From Clostridia bacterium (GTDB lineage: Bacteria; Bacillota; Clostridia; Christensenellales; Aristaeellaceae): a stretch of DNA of 64,000 nt. The notes beneath the pieces are model-generated. The model saw nothing but the letters and a program-made list of their open reading frames with translations. It did no database searches and had not been told where the DNA came from. The position numbers were made by a program, and so were the translations under genes. The stretch covers positions 20,399 through 84,398 of the forward strand of contig JAFSOC010000004.1 of NCBI GenBank assembly GCA_017447185.1, written 5' to 3'. Shown in pieces: positions 8,750-16,979 of the stretch. Each line of letters begins with the position of its first letter. Position 1 is the first letter of the stretch.

Positions 8750-10129
8750 TCAGAACCGCATCCGGTCTTCGATATACTTGCGCACTTCGCTGATCGGTAC
8801 GCGTTCCTGCTGCATGGTATCCCGGTCACGGATGGTAACGGTCTGGGTCTCTTCCGTTTCGAAGTCCACGCAGATGCTGAAGGGCGTTCCGATTTCGTCC
8901 TGCCGGCGGTAGCGCTTGCCGATGGATCCGGTTTCGTCGTATTCCACCGGGAAGTACTTGCACAGCTCGGCATGGATATTGCCGGCCAGCTCGCCCAGCT
9001 TGTTCTTCTGCAGGGGCAGCACGGCGGCCTTGTAGGGCGCCAGCGCGGGATGCAGGTGCAGCACGGTGCGGACATCGCCGCCTTCCAGCTCTTCTTCCTC
9101 ATACGCGTTGCACAGGAAGGCCAGCACCATCCGGTCCACGCCCAGGGAGGGCTCGATGCAGTACGGAATGTAGCGCTCGTTGGTCACCGGATCCAGGTAT
9201 TCCATGGACTTGCCGGAATGCTCCTGATGCTGTGTCAGGTCGTAGTCCGTGCGGTCCGCTACGCCCCACAGTTCACCCCATCCGAAGGGGAAGAGGAACT
9301 CGAAGTCCGTGGTCGCCTTGGAGTAGAAGGCCAGCTTCTCGGGCTCATGATCCCGCAGGCGCAGGCTTTCTTCCTTGATGCCCAGGCTCAGCAGCCAGTC
9401 GCGGCAGAAGGAGCGCCAGTAGTTGAACCACTCCAGGTCGTCGCCGGGCTTGCAGAAGAATTCCAGTTCCATCTGCTCGAATTCACGCACACGGAAAATG
9501 AAGTTTCCGGGAGTGATTTCGTTCCGGAAGGATTTACCGATCTGGGCAATACCGGCGGGCAGCTTCTTGCGGGTGGTCCGCATGGCGTTCTGGAAGTTGA
9601 CGAAGATACCCTGTGCGGTTTCGGGGCGCAGGTAGATTTCGTTTGCGCTGTCCTCGTTCACGCCCGCGAAGGTCTTGAACATCAGGTTGAACTGGCGGAT
9701 GCCGGTGAAATCCTTCTTGCCGCATACGGGGCAGACGATATCATGCTCCGCGATAAACTTCTCCAGTTCGGCGTTGGTCCAGCCGTCGCCGGTCTCCGCG
9801 CCCTGGGTGAAGTCTTCAATCAGCTTGTCCGCGCGGAACCGCGCCTTACAGGCTTTACAGTCCATCAGCGGATCATTGAATCCGCCCACATGGCCGCTGG
9901 CCACCCAGACTTCCCGGTTCATCAGGATCGCGCAGTCCAGTCCGGTGTTATATTTGCTTTCCTGGACAAACTTCTGCCACCAGGCCTTTTTTACATTGTT
10001 CTTGAATTCGACACCCAGCGGGCCGTAGTCCCAGGTGTTTGCCAGTCCGCCGTAGATTTCGGATCCGGCGAAGATAAAGCCCCGGTTCTTGCACAGGGCA
10101 ACCAGCTTGTCCATTGTCAGTTCAGCCAT
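8750..10129 (-). CDS. glyS: Glycyl-tRNA synthetase, dimeric type
   Basis: A 459-residue alpha-2 type class II synthetase that charges tRNA-Gly, distinct from the two-subunit GlyQ/GlyS enzyme. Motifs visible: [12 protein letters not shown], the motif 2 region [20 protein letters not shown], and motif 3 [20 protein letters not shown] zinc-like knuckle lies in the insertion. The anticodon-binding domain forms the C-terminal 110 residues. GGAGG lies 7 bases before the ATG. It has its own consensus promoter in the gap after ftsY and needs no T-box that I can see. Confidence 0.96.
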   Translation of the reverse strand: MAELTMDKLVALCKNRGFIFAGSEIYGGLANTWDYGPLGVEFKNNVKKAWWQKFVQESKYNTGLDCAILMNREVWVASGHVGGFNDPLMDCKACKARFRADKLIEDFTQGAETGDGWTNAELEKFIAEHDIVCPVCGKKDFTGIRQFNLMFKTFAGVNEDSANEIYLRPETAQGIFVNFQNAMRTTRKKLPAGIAQIGKSFRNEITPGNFIFRVREFEQMELEFFCKPGDDLEWFNYWRSFCRDWLLSLGIKEESLRLRDHEPEKLAFYSKATTDFEFLFPFGWGELWGVADRTDYDLTQHQEHSGKSMEYLDPVTNERYIPYCIEPSLGVDRMVLAFLCNAYEEEELEGGDVRTVLHLHPALAPYKAAVLPLQKNKLGELAGNIHAELCKYFPVEYDETGSIGKRYRRQDEIGTPFSICVDFETEETQTVTIRDRDTMQQERVPISEVRKYIEDRMRF

Positions 10130-10167
10130 GTTATTTCCTCCACTTCCTCGGGTTCGTTAACGGGCCT

Positions 10168-10196
10168 ATTATCGGTTCCGGCCCTGCTTTTGTCAA
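10168..10196 (-). promoter_or_regulatory. Probable sigma-A promoter of glyS
   Basis: Reading the minus strand, a perfect TTGACA (plus 10191-10196) and GATAAT (plus 10168-10173) are separated by 17 bases, about 40 bases before the glyS start. Confidence 0.65.
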
Positions 10197-10207
10197 GGGA
10201 ATTTGCG

Positions 10208-11122
10208 TCAGAACAGCGCTTCCACAAAGTCTTTCGCGTCAAAGGGCTGCAGGTCGTCGATCCCTTCGCCCACGCCGATGTACCATACCGGCACTTCCAG
10301 CTCCTGCCGGATCGCCAGCGCGATACCGCCCTTGGCCGTTCCGTCCAGCTTGCTAAGGATGATGCCGCCGATCTCCGCCACTTCCTTGAAAGCCCGGGCC
10401 TGCATCAGGCCGTTCTGCCCGGTGGTGGCATCCAGCACGAGGATGCAGCGGGTGTCCGCTTCCGGATACTCCCGGTCGATCACCCGGCGCATCTTGTTCA
10501 GCTCGTCCATCAGGTTTTTTTTGTTATGCAGCCGCCCGGCCGTATCCACGATCAGCAGGTCTGCCTGCTGGGCTTTCGCGCTCTTGATCGCGTCGAACAC
10601 CACCGCCGCGGGATCCGCGCCTTCCGCATGCTTCACGATCGGCACCCGGGCGCGCTCCGCCCACACCGTCAGCTGCTCCGCTGCCGCCGCCCGGAACGTG
10701 TCCCCGGCGCACAGCATCACCTTCCGGCCAATGGCCTGGAAGCGCAGCGCCAGCTTCCCGATGGTGGTGGTCTTACCCACGCCGTTCACGCCGACGATCA
10801 GCATGACCATGGGCCACTTCAGCGGCGGGCGCGGAACGTTCATCTGCTCCACCATGATTTCCTTGAGCATTTCACGGGCCTGCGCGGCGTCCTTCACCTT
10901 GCCGTCCTTCACGCGTTCCCGCAGCTCGTCAATGATGACCGTCGTGGCTTTCAGCCCGCAGTCGGCCATCAGCAGGATGTCTTCCAGTTCTTCATAGAAG
11001 TCTTCATCTATCTTCCGGTTTTCCCGGACCATATCGTCGACTTTCTCGGTCATGTTGCCCCGGGTTTTGCTCAGTCCTTCCCGCAGCCGGGCAAACAGGC
11101 CCTTTTTCTTTTCCTCACTCAC
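10208..11122 (-). CDS. ftsY: Signal recognition particle receptor FtsY
   Basis: A 304-residue SRP receptor GTPase that docks ribosome-SRP complexes at the membrane. G-domain motifs: GVNGVGKTTTIGKLA (G1), DTFRAAAAEQL (G2), DTAGR (G3) and TAKGG near the C-terminus, preceded by the N-domain helices. It lacks the long acidic A-domain of proteobacterial FtsY, as usual in Firmicutes. The GTG at 11122 is chosen because AAGGAGGGG lies 6-7 bases upstream; the upstream GTG at 11143 would place that Shine-Dalgarno inside the coding region. Divergent from alaS. Confidence 0.95.
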   Translation of the reverse strand: MSEEKKKGLFARLREGLSKTRGNMTEKVDDMVRENRKIDEDFYEELEDILLMADCGLKATTVIIDELRERVKDGKVKDAAQAREMLKEIMVEQMNVPRPPLKWPMVMLIVGVNGVGKTTTIGKLALRFQAIGRKVMLCAGDTFRAAAAEQLTVWAERARVPIVKHAEGADPAAVVFDAIKSAKAQQADLLIVDTAGRLHNKKNLMDELNKMRRVIDREYPEADTRCILVLDATTGQNGLMQARAFKEVAEIGGIILSKLDGTAKGGIALAIRQELEVPVWYIGVGEGIDDLQPFDAKDFVEALF

Positions 11123-11210
11123 GGAGAACCCCTCCTTTTGCACAGGGAACAGTGTATCATATTTCGCCGGGGAAGAAAAGGCTGGAAAGTGCTGAAATCC
11201 TTTTTCTGAT

Positions 11211-11239
11211 TTGATTTCTGTCCCCTGCTGTGTTATAAT
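11211..11239 (+). promoter_or_regulatory. Promoter of alaS
   Basis: TTGATT (11211-11216) and a perfect TATAAT (11234-11239) are separated by 17 bases, 40 bases before the alaS start. Confidence 0.75.
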
Positions 11240-11278
11240 GTGCGGAATTCATTCAAACATGAGGGAGAGGACTGTCCA

Positions 11279-13108
11279 ATGATTACCTCCAAGGAACTGA
11301 GAAATGCCTGGATCCGCTTCTATGAAGAACGGGAGCATATCAATATCGGTGCCGTTTCGCTGATTGGTGACGGGAGCACCGGCGTCATGTTCAACGTAGC
11401 CGGCATGCAGCCGCTGATGCCCTACCTGCTGGGCAAGGAGCATCCGTCGGGAAAGAAGCGCCTGTGCAACGTGCAGGGCTGCGTCCGCACCGTCGATATC
11501 GAAAGCGTGGGCGACCCGTCCCATTTCACTTTCTTCGAAATGATGGGCAACTGGTCCCTGGGCGATTATTTCAAGAAGGAAAAGACCCGCTGGAGTTACG
11601 ACCTGCTGACCAAGGTTTTCGGCCTGGACGGCAATGAAATCTGCTCCACCGTTTTTGAGGGAAACGAAGCCGCTCCCCGGGATGAGGAGACCGCCGGCCT
11701 GCTGAAGGAAGTCGGTATCCTGCCGGAGCATATCTTCTACCTGCCCAAGTCGGATAACTGGTGGGAACTGGAAGGCACCACCGGCACTCCCTGCGGCCCG
11801 GACAACGAATGGTTCTATCCCCGCCACAACAAGCCCTGCGGCCCGAACTGCGGCCCGGCCTGCGGCTGCGGCCGTTATGTGGAAATCGGCAACGACGTCT
11901 ACATGCAATACGTCAAGAACGCGGACGGCTATGCCCCCCTGGCGAACAAGAACGTGGATACCGGTTTCGGCCTGGACCGGATGCTGGCCTTCCTCAACGG
12001 CCTCACCGACGGCTACAAGACCGACCTGTTCCTCCCCGTCATCCGGCACCTGGAGGAGAAATCCGGCCGCAGCTACGACAATGATCCCGACGCGCAGAAG
12101 GCCATGCGGATCGTTGCCGACCATATCCGCACCTCCACGATGCTCATCGGCGATGTCAACGGCATCCTGCCCTCCAACGTCGGCGCCGGCTACATCCTGC
12201 GCCGCCTGCTCCGCCGTGCCATCCGCTATACGCGGCAGCTGGGCCTCGAATCCACCGTGCTGGCCGAGGTCAGCAAGATCTTCATCGAGCAGATTTATGA
12301 CGAAGCTTATCCCCTGCTCGTGAAGAACGAAGCCTATATCCTCGATGAAATCATGAAGGAGGCTGCCCGCTTCGAAGCGACGCTGGCCACCGGCATGAAG
12401 GAATTCACCAAGTGCATCACCGGCATCCGCCGCAAGAACGAGTTTATGGCCCAGAAGGATCCGTCCTACAAGCCCGAAACCGAAATCAGCGGCAAGCAGG
12501 CCTTCCGCCTCTATGATACCTACGGTTTCCCGCTCGAGCTGACGGAGGAGCTGGCTGCCGAGGAAGGGCTGACCGTCGATGCCGAAGGTTTCGCCGAAGC
12601 CTTCAAGGAGCATCAGGCCATCAGCAAGCAGGAAGGCACCTTCAAGGGCGGCCTTGCAGAACAGAATGAAGTCACCGCCCGCCTGCATACCGCCACCCAC
12701 CTGCTCCAGGCCGCGCTGCGCAAGGTCCTGGGCGACGAAGTGGCCCAGAAGGGCTCCAACATCACCACCGAGCGTCTCCGGTTCGACTTCAGCTTCAGCC
12801 GGAAAATGACCCCCGAAGAAATCCAGGAGGTCGAACGCCTGGTCAATGTCGCCATCGACGCCAACGTCCCGGTCGTCTGCGAGGAAATGACTGTCCAGGA
12901 AGCCAAGGACAAGGGCGCCATCGGCCTGTTTGAAAGCAAATACGGCGAACGGGTCCGCACCTACAAGATGGGCGATTATTCCTTCGAAATCTGTGGCGGT
13001 CCCCATGCGGCCAACACCGGTGAACTGGGTTCCTTCAAGATTAAAAAGGAAGAATCCTCCTCCGCCGGCGTCCGCCGGATCAAGGCCACCATCCAGCCGA
13101 GGGCATAA
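11279..13108 (+). CDS. alaS: Short alanyl-tRNA synthetase lacking the C-Ala domain
   Basis: At 609 residues this is far shorter than the usual 870-residue AlaRS. The catalytic core is present (FNVAGMQPLMPYL, VGDPSHFTFFEMMGNWSLGDYF, VDTGFGLDRM). The editing domain is also present, with HTATH and CGGPHAANTGELG carrying the zinc/editing residues. The protein stops right after the editing domain (VRRIKATIQ), so the linker coiled coil and C-Ala domain are absent. A Cys-rich insertion, CGPNCGPACGCG, lies in the catalytic domain. GGGAGAGG precedes the ATG at 11279. NUDIX gene 18 bases downstream. Confidence 0.9.
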   Translation: MITSKELRNAWIRFYEEREHINIGAVSLIGDGSTGVMFNVAGMQPLMPYLLGKEHPSGKKRLCNVQGCVRTVDIESVGDPSHFTFFEMMGNWSLGDYFKKEKTRWSYDLLTKVFGLDGNEICSTVFEGNEAAPRDEETAGLLKEVGILPEHIFYLPKSDNWWELEGTTGTPCGPDNEWFYPRHNKPCGPNCGPACGCGRYVEIGNDVYMQYVKNADGYAPLANKNVDTGFGLDRMLAFLNGLTDGYKTDLFLPVIRHLEEKSGRSYDNDPDAQKAMRIVADHIRTSTMLIGDVNGILPSNVGAGYILRRLLRRAIRYTRQLGLESTVLAEVSKIFIEQIYDEAYPLLVKNEAYILDEIMKEAARFEATLATGMKEFTKCITGIRRKNEFMAQKDPSYKPETEISGKQAFRLYDTYGFPLELTEELAAEEGLTVDAEGFAEAFKEHQAISKQEGTFKGGLAEQNEVTARLHTATHLLQAALRKVLGDEVAQKGSNITTERLRFDFSFSRKMTPEEIQEVERLVNVAIDANVPVVCEEMTVQEAKDKGAIGLFESKYGERVRTYKMGDYSFEICGGPHAANTGELGSFKIKKEESSSAGVRRIKATIQPRA

Positions 13109-13126
13109 GGAGCAAGGAGAGTCACC

Positions 13127-13693
13127 ATGCAGTTTGATCTGGAAAAGGAAAACAGCCGCCTGCGGGAAGTCCGTACCGGCTCGGAGGAAATCTTCAACGG
13201 TGTCATCCTGCATGTGCAGCGGGATACCGTTCGCCTGCCCAACAACAATGAAACCATCCGGGAAGTCATCCGCCATATCGGCGCCGTTTGCGTAATTCCG
13301 GTCCTGGATAACGGGGACGTCATCGTGGAGCGGCAGTACCGCTATCCGCTGGACCGGGTGATCCTGGAAATCCCCGCCGGCAAGCTGGACGCCCCGGATG
13401 AAAACCGGCTTTCCGCCATTCAGCGGGAACTCCGGGAGGAGACGGGCTACACCGCGGAAGTATGGAAGGAACTCGGTGATTTCCATCCCGCCCCCGCCTA
13501 CAGCGACGAATTTATCACCATGTACCTGGCCCGCGGGCTCCACAAGGGCGACCGGTATCTGGACGAGGACGAGTTCCTGGATGTTTATACCGTCCCGCTG
13601 AAGGACCTTGTGGCGGACTGCATGGCCGGCCGCATCTCCGATGCCAAGACGCAGGTCTGCATCCTGAAGGCTGCGCGGATCCTTGGAATCTGA
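13127..13693 (+). CDS. NUDIX hydrolase, ADP-ribose pyrophosphatase-like
   Basis: A 188-residue Nudix protein. The Nudix box is read at GKLDAPDENRLSAIQREL followed by REETGY, with the catalytic REL-x-EE core intact; one extra residue sits between the first Gly and Glu compared with the canonical pattern, a common variant. Overall layout (IGAVCVIPVLDNGDVIVERQY, then EIPAGKLD, then ATHPAPAYSDE-like FHPAPAYSDE) matches ADP-ribose pyrophosphatases of the NudF type. Co-directional with alaS at 18 bases, preceded by AAGGAGA, and ended by a strong hairpin. Confidence 0.88.
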   Translation: MQFDLEKENSRLREVRTGSEEIFNGVILHVQRDTVRLPNNNETIREVIRHIGAVCVIPVLDNGDVIVERQYRYPLDRVILEIPAGKLDAPDENRLSAIQRELREETGYTAEVWKELGDFHPAPAYSDEFITMYLARGLHKGDRYLDEDEFLDVYTVPLKDLVADCMAGRISDAKTQVCILKAARILGI

Positions 13694-13694
13694 T

Positions 13695-13731
13695 AAAACA
13701 GGGCTGTCCCTTTGGGGGACTGCCCTGTTTT
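13695..13731 (+). terminator. Terminator of the alaS-NUDIX unit
   Basis: AAAACAGGG (13695-13703) pairs with CCCTGTTTT (13723-13731), and an inner GTCCC/GGGAC stem extends the hairpin. Confidence 0.8.
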
Positions 13732-13767
13732 CCTGTGCATGTTTTATCAACAGAAGAAGTAACGAAA

Positions 13768-14066
13768 ATGAATGCTGTCACACGCGAAATGACATTCTTT
13801 TCCAGTGGTTTCTTCGGATACGGGGAAAAGGGGGATTTCAAGGCCTTCTCCCTGGCACATATTCTTCCAATCCTGCTGGGAATCGCCGCCGTCCTGCTCC
13901 TTTGGAAATACGGAAAGCGCATCCGCAGCTGGACTTCCTGCCGGATTCCCTCTGGGTGATGTACCTGATCATGTTCTCCGCCGTGCTGATTCTGTTCGCC
14001 ATTACCTGGCTGATCTATCGTTTGGTGCAGAAGCACGCCGCAAAATCAGCGGAAACTGATGCCTGA
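13768..14066 (+). pseudogene. Internally deleted YwaF-type (TIGR02206-like) membrane protein
   Basis: Two reading frames each hold part of one membrane protein. The first frame starts at ATG 13768 and gives an N-terminus with FFGYGEKGDF and a hydrophobic segment AHILPILLGIAAVLLLW, then runs to a stop at 13959. From about 13930 a second frame gives LDFLPDSLWVMYL plus a last membrane helix and a charged tail, ending at 14066. These resemble the N- and C-terminal ends of the roughly 230-residue YwaF family, which I recognise from memory. About 130 residues and the frame are missing, so this looks like a decayed gene. Alternative: two unrelated short ORFs. Confidence 0.6.
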
Positions 14067-14079
14067 TGCCTCCAGCCTC

Positions 14080-14967
14080 TCAGTCCGGCAGCAGCGAAAT
14101 GCGGACCGGAGTCCCGTGGGTGGAGACGTAAACCGTGCGGCCGTCGCTCAGGGGGATCTTCGCTTCCGTGATTCCCTCCTCGCTTTCCTCGGCCCCGAAT
14201 CTCTCCGTCAGCCATAACCCCAGTCCTTCCCACTGGTTCGATCCGCTCATTTCTCCATTCTCGATCAGGTCGTCCCGTTCATCCACGGTATATCCGTCCG
14301 TACTCCAGATGGCGTCAGGATCGTCCAGCCATCCGATGCTGTAGATCCCGTCAAATCCGCAGTAATCAATATATGTTTCAGCCCAGAACGCATTGACCGT
14401 CAGGATCGGCTCATCCAGCCTTCCGTGTTCGGTCCGGATATAAATCCAGCTTTCTCCTTCATCACAGCTGAAGCTGATGGTCCCGTCTTCTTCCATTACA
14501 TAGTCGCACGCTCCGGTGTCGATCAGGTCCTGCGGTGTGCTTTCCCCGAGGGTAAAGGCATAACCGTCGATCTTCACCGTAAGCCGGTAATGGTCTGTCA
14601 TTTCCGCCAGCGCTGCCCACAGCGCTTCGTCGTTCTGCAGCGTGTAATATTCCCCCTCCGCCGTCTTCAGGGTCCGCCCTGCAAAGAAAAGATCTGCAGA
14701 GGACTGATCCTTGAACCAGAAGCCCAGCTTAGCATTTATCCCGTCCGCCGGAGCTTCCGTTTTTTCGCCGATGGCAAGTGCTTTGACCGCGTCCCACAGG
14801 GCAAGTGTGGTTTCCCGGTCGTTGATGTCAATCCAGTCGCCTTCCGTATATGCTGCGCCGCCGGGTTCTGCAGTGATCGCCAATATTTCCGCGATTTCGT
14901 CCGCCGCCGCGGCGCTGCAGGCCGTCAGCATCACCAGTGCCAGAATCATCGCTATCCGTTTTTTCAT
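14080..14967 (-). CDS. Putative lipoprotein of unknown function
   Basis: A 295-residue protein with a short lipoprotein signal: basic MKKR, hydrophobic stretch, and lipobox LTAC with Cys17. The mature part is acidic and rich in Trp, Tyr and Asp, with two similar mixed alpha/beta segments. I do not recognise a family. It would be exported and anchored to the outer face of the membrane. GGGAGG lies 8 bases before the ATG. It stands alone, convergent with the YwaF pseudogene and divergent from the secreted orphan at 15171. Confidence 0.75.
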   Translation of the reverse strand: MKKRIAMILALVMLTACSAAAADEIAEILAITAEPGGAAYTEGDWIDINDRETTLALWDAVKALAIGEKTEAPADGINAKLGFWFKDQSSADLFFAGRTLKTAEGEYYTLQNDEALWAALAEMTDHYRLTVKIDGYAFTLGESTPQDLIDTGACDYVMEEDGTISFSCDEGESWIYIRTEHGRLDEPILTVNAFWAETYIDYCGFDGIYSIGWLDDPDAIWSTDGYTVDERDDLIENGEMSGSNQWEGLGLWLTERFGAEESEEGITEAKIPLSDGRTVYVSTHGTPVRISLLPD

Positions 14968-15033
14968 GTTCGTTCCCTCCCTTTCATCAGGGTAGACGCA
15001 TTCCCCGGGCAGAAAGTTCCGGCAATTCCTCCG

Positions 15034-15062
15034 TTGATTCGGAGACGCCTGTCAGTTATAAT
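15034..15062 (+). promoter_or_regulatory. Promoter of the secreted orphan at 15171
   Basis: TTGATT (15034-15039) and perfect TATAAT (15057-15062) with a 17-base spacer. Confidence 0.7.
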
Positions 15063-15170
15063 AGTATCAGAAAAAAGGCAAATGGAACACCCGGTCCCTT
15101 CTGTTCCCCCGGCAAACTGAACAAGAAACCCATCCCGACCCGATTGTTTAATTGAAAAAGGAGAATTACC

Positions 15171-16892
15171 ATGAAGCGCTTATTCACCCTGTTCCTGGTT
15201 CTCTCCCTGGTCCTGCTGTCCGCCGGCTTCGCCTCGGCGGAAGAGGACGTAGTCCTGCCCTTCCCCACCGAAACGGAAGTGAATACTTCCTGGGGCGTTT
15301 ATTCGGTGAATATTCCGGATCCCTCCACCATCCTCAGCGGCGGTTCCGTCCGGGCCTCCCTCTACGCCCAGGATCAGTACCGGTCGGAGGATATTGATGG
15401 GCTGCACATCGGCAGTTCCGTCCAGGTGGCCGGGGAGGTATACCGGGTTGCCGAACTCGACATGCGCCAGGACGGCTGCGTGGTCATAGACGGCGGCGCA
15501 GGCTCGGTGCCCGTCGTTTTCCGGCCCCATGGAGAGCTGTACGTCGCAACCCGGAACGACTTCGCGGTGGGCAGCTATGTGGGCGATTACACGCTGATGC
15601 TTCCCCTGCCGGATCAATTCTGTTTCTACTGGATGCACAGTGACGGAACCATCGGATATTATGACGGCAATGGCTTTGCGGACCTGCTGGCCGGTGGCAG
15701 CCTTTCGATGCTGGACCGTTCCTGCGCGGTCCTCTCCTTCTCCGGCGGCCAGCCGTCGGCCGTGGTCTTTGCGGATTATATGGTAACCAATCCGGAGGAA
15801 ATCCTCCATACGGCAGCCGCCTCCAAAGCCTCTCCCGGCGGTATTCCCAACACGCCTCCCCATACCGGAGGCGGAGCCGGTTCCTTCACCCTTGAGACAA
15901 TCATGTGGAATGGCGCCGGCCTCGGCAAATGCGCTGTGCCGGCGGGATACACCCTGTCTTCGGAAGTGCACCTCGATGATGAAACCACCTGCCTAGGCGC
16001 GCCGCTCCGTCTCAGCGTACAGGTCTATTCACCCTCCGCTTCCTCCACCCTGGGTTACTACAGCAATGAAGTCTATATTGAGCGGGTCAAAGGGCCCTTC
16101 CGCCACAAGGAAGGCGAGCTGGACGGGCAGCTGAACGTCTTCATGATGCACTACATGAACGCATCTGAGTTCTGTGACTGGCTTGCTTCCAGGATGGCTT
16201 CCGGAATTACCTTCTGGAAAAATGAGGATACCTCCTTCCTTGACAGAACGATCGATTCCCAGCTGGCACAATACAGAGAAATCGCCGAACCTGAGCTGGC
16301 GAAGATGAGAGTCAAAACGAACTGGTACGATGTCACCACAGCCCACCGGGTTTATACCTATGAATACGGCGGCGCCACTTACGCCCTGTGCATCCTGGCG
16401 AAAGTACGGGCCTATCAGATGAAGGCCTCATCCGCTGTCGTCACCTGCTGGGATGTGCCGGAGTACTACTATCTCAACTGTCTCCTTTCCGATTATGAAC
16501 AGATCCATGCAACGGATTTCCAGGTCTTCACTGCAAACACCACCATCAGCGACACCTTTGTCCATCTGCAGGAGGATCTTACCGAACAGATCAAGTCAGA
16601 TATCATGGCCGGCTGGGCCAGGGCCATCGCGGCCAGCAATGCCTACACAGCCGCTATGAATGCCCTGGTTTCCCAGTCTGTGGAAAGCTACCTGAATTCC
16701 TCGAATTACAGTTACTCGGACCGGTTCTCGGACTACATCTTTGACCGGAACGAATACACCACCAGCGACGGATATACCTGTGACATTTCCACCTCCTACG
16801 ACTACGTCTGGGAAGGAAGCGGCGGAACCGTGTACTACAGCAACAACGCCCTGGATATGCCCAGCGGCGCCACCCGGTTGTCCCCGCGGTAA
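15171..16892 (+). CDS. Large secreted protein of unknown function
   Basis: A 573-residue protein with a clear signal peptide (MKRLFTLFLVLSLVLLSA, cleavage after FASA). No known domain is recognised. Residues about 40-200 look beta-rich. A Gly/Pro-rich linker (SPGGIPNTPPHTGGGAGS, near 225-243) separates this from a C-terminal half rich in Tyr and Ser with helical stretches. No C-terminal membrane anchor or sortase motif is visible, so it is probably released or wall-associated. AAAGGAGAA precedes the ATG, and a good promoter lies about 110 bases upstream. It appears to be a single-gene unit. Confidence 0.75.
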   Translation: MKRLFTLFLVLSLVLLSAGFASAEEDVVLPFPTETEVNTSWGVYSVNIPDPSTILSGGSVRASLYAQDQYRSEDIDGLHIGSSVQVAGEVYRVAELDMRQDGCVVIDGGAGSVPVVFRPHGELYVATRNDFAVGSYVGDYTLMLPLPDQFCFYWMHSDGTIGYYDGNGFADLLAGGSLSMLDRSCAVLSFSGGQPSAVVFADYMVTNPEEILHTAAASKASPGGIPNTPPHTGGGAGSFTLETIMWNGAGLGKCAVPAGYTLSSEVHLDDETTCLGAPLRLSVQVYSPSASSTLGYYSNEVYIERVKGPFRHKEGELDGQLNVFMMHYMNASEFCDWLASRMASGITFWKNEDTSFLDRTIDSQLAQYREIAEPELAKMRVKTNWYDVTTAHRVYTYEYGGATYALCILAKVRAYQMKASSAVVTCWDVPEYYYLNCLLSDYEQIHATDFQVFTANTTISDTFVHLQEDLTEQIKSDIMAGWARAIAASNAYTAAMNALVSQSVESYLNSSNYSYSDRFSDYIFDRNEYTTSDGYTCDISTSYDYVWEGSGGTVYYSNNALDMPSGATRLSPR

Positions 16893-16979
16893 CCTTGCAT
16901 CTTTTTGATTGACAAATCCCCCGCAAGGGGAGAAAATAGACCCATAAAAAAGGAAAATACAGGAAGGGGCGTGATTTCC

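Noticed and set aside
16909-16935. Promoter for the UMF1 transporter based on a TTGACA
   Set aside because: The -35 is perfect but the spaced -10 (GAAAAT) is poor and overlaps a small C/G hairpin, so it was left out.
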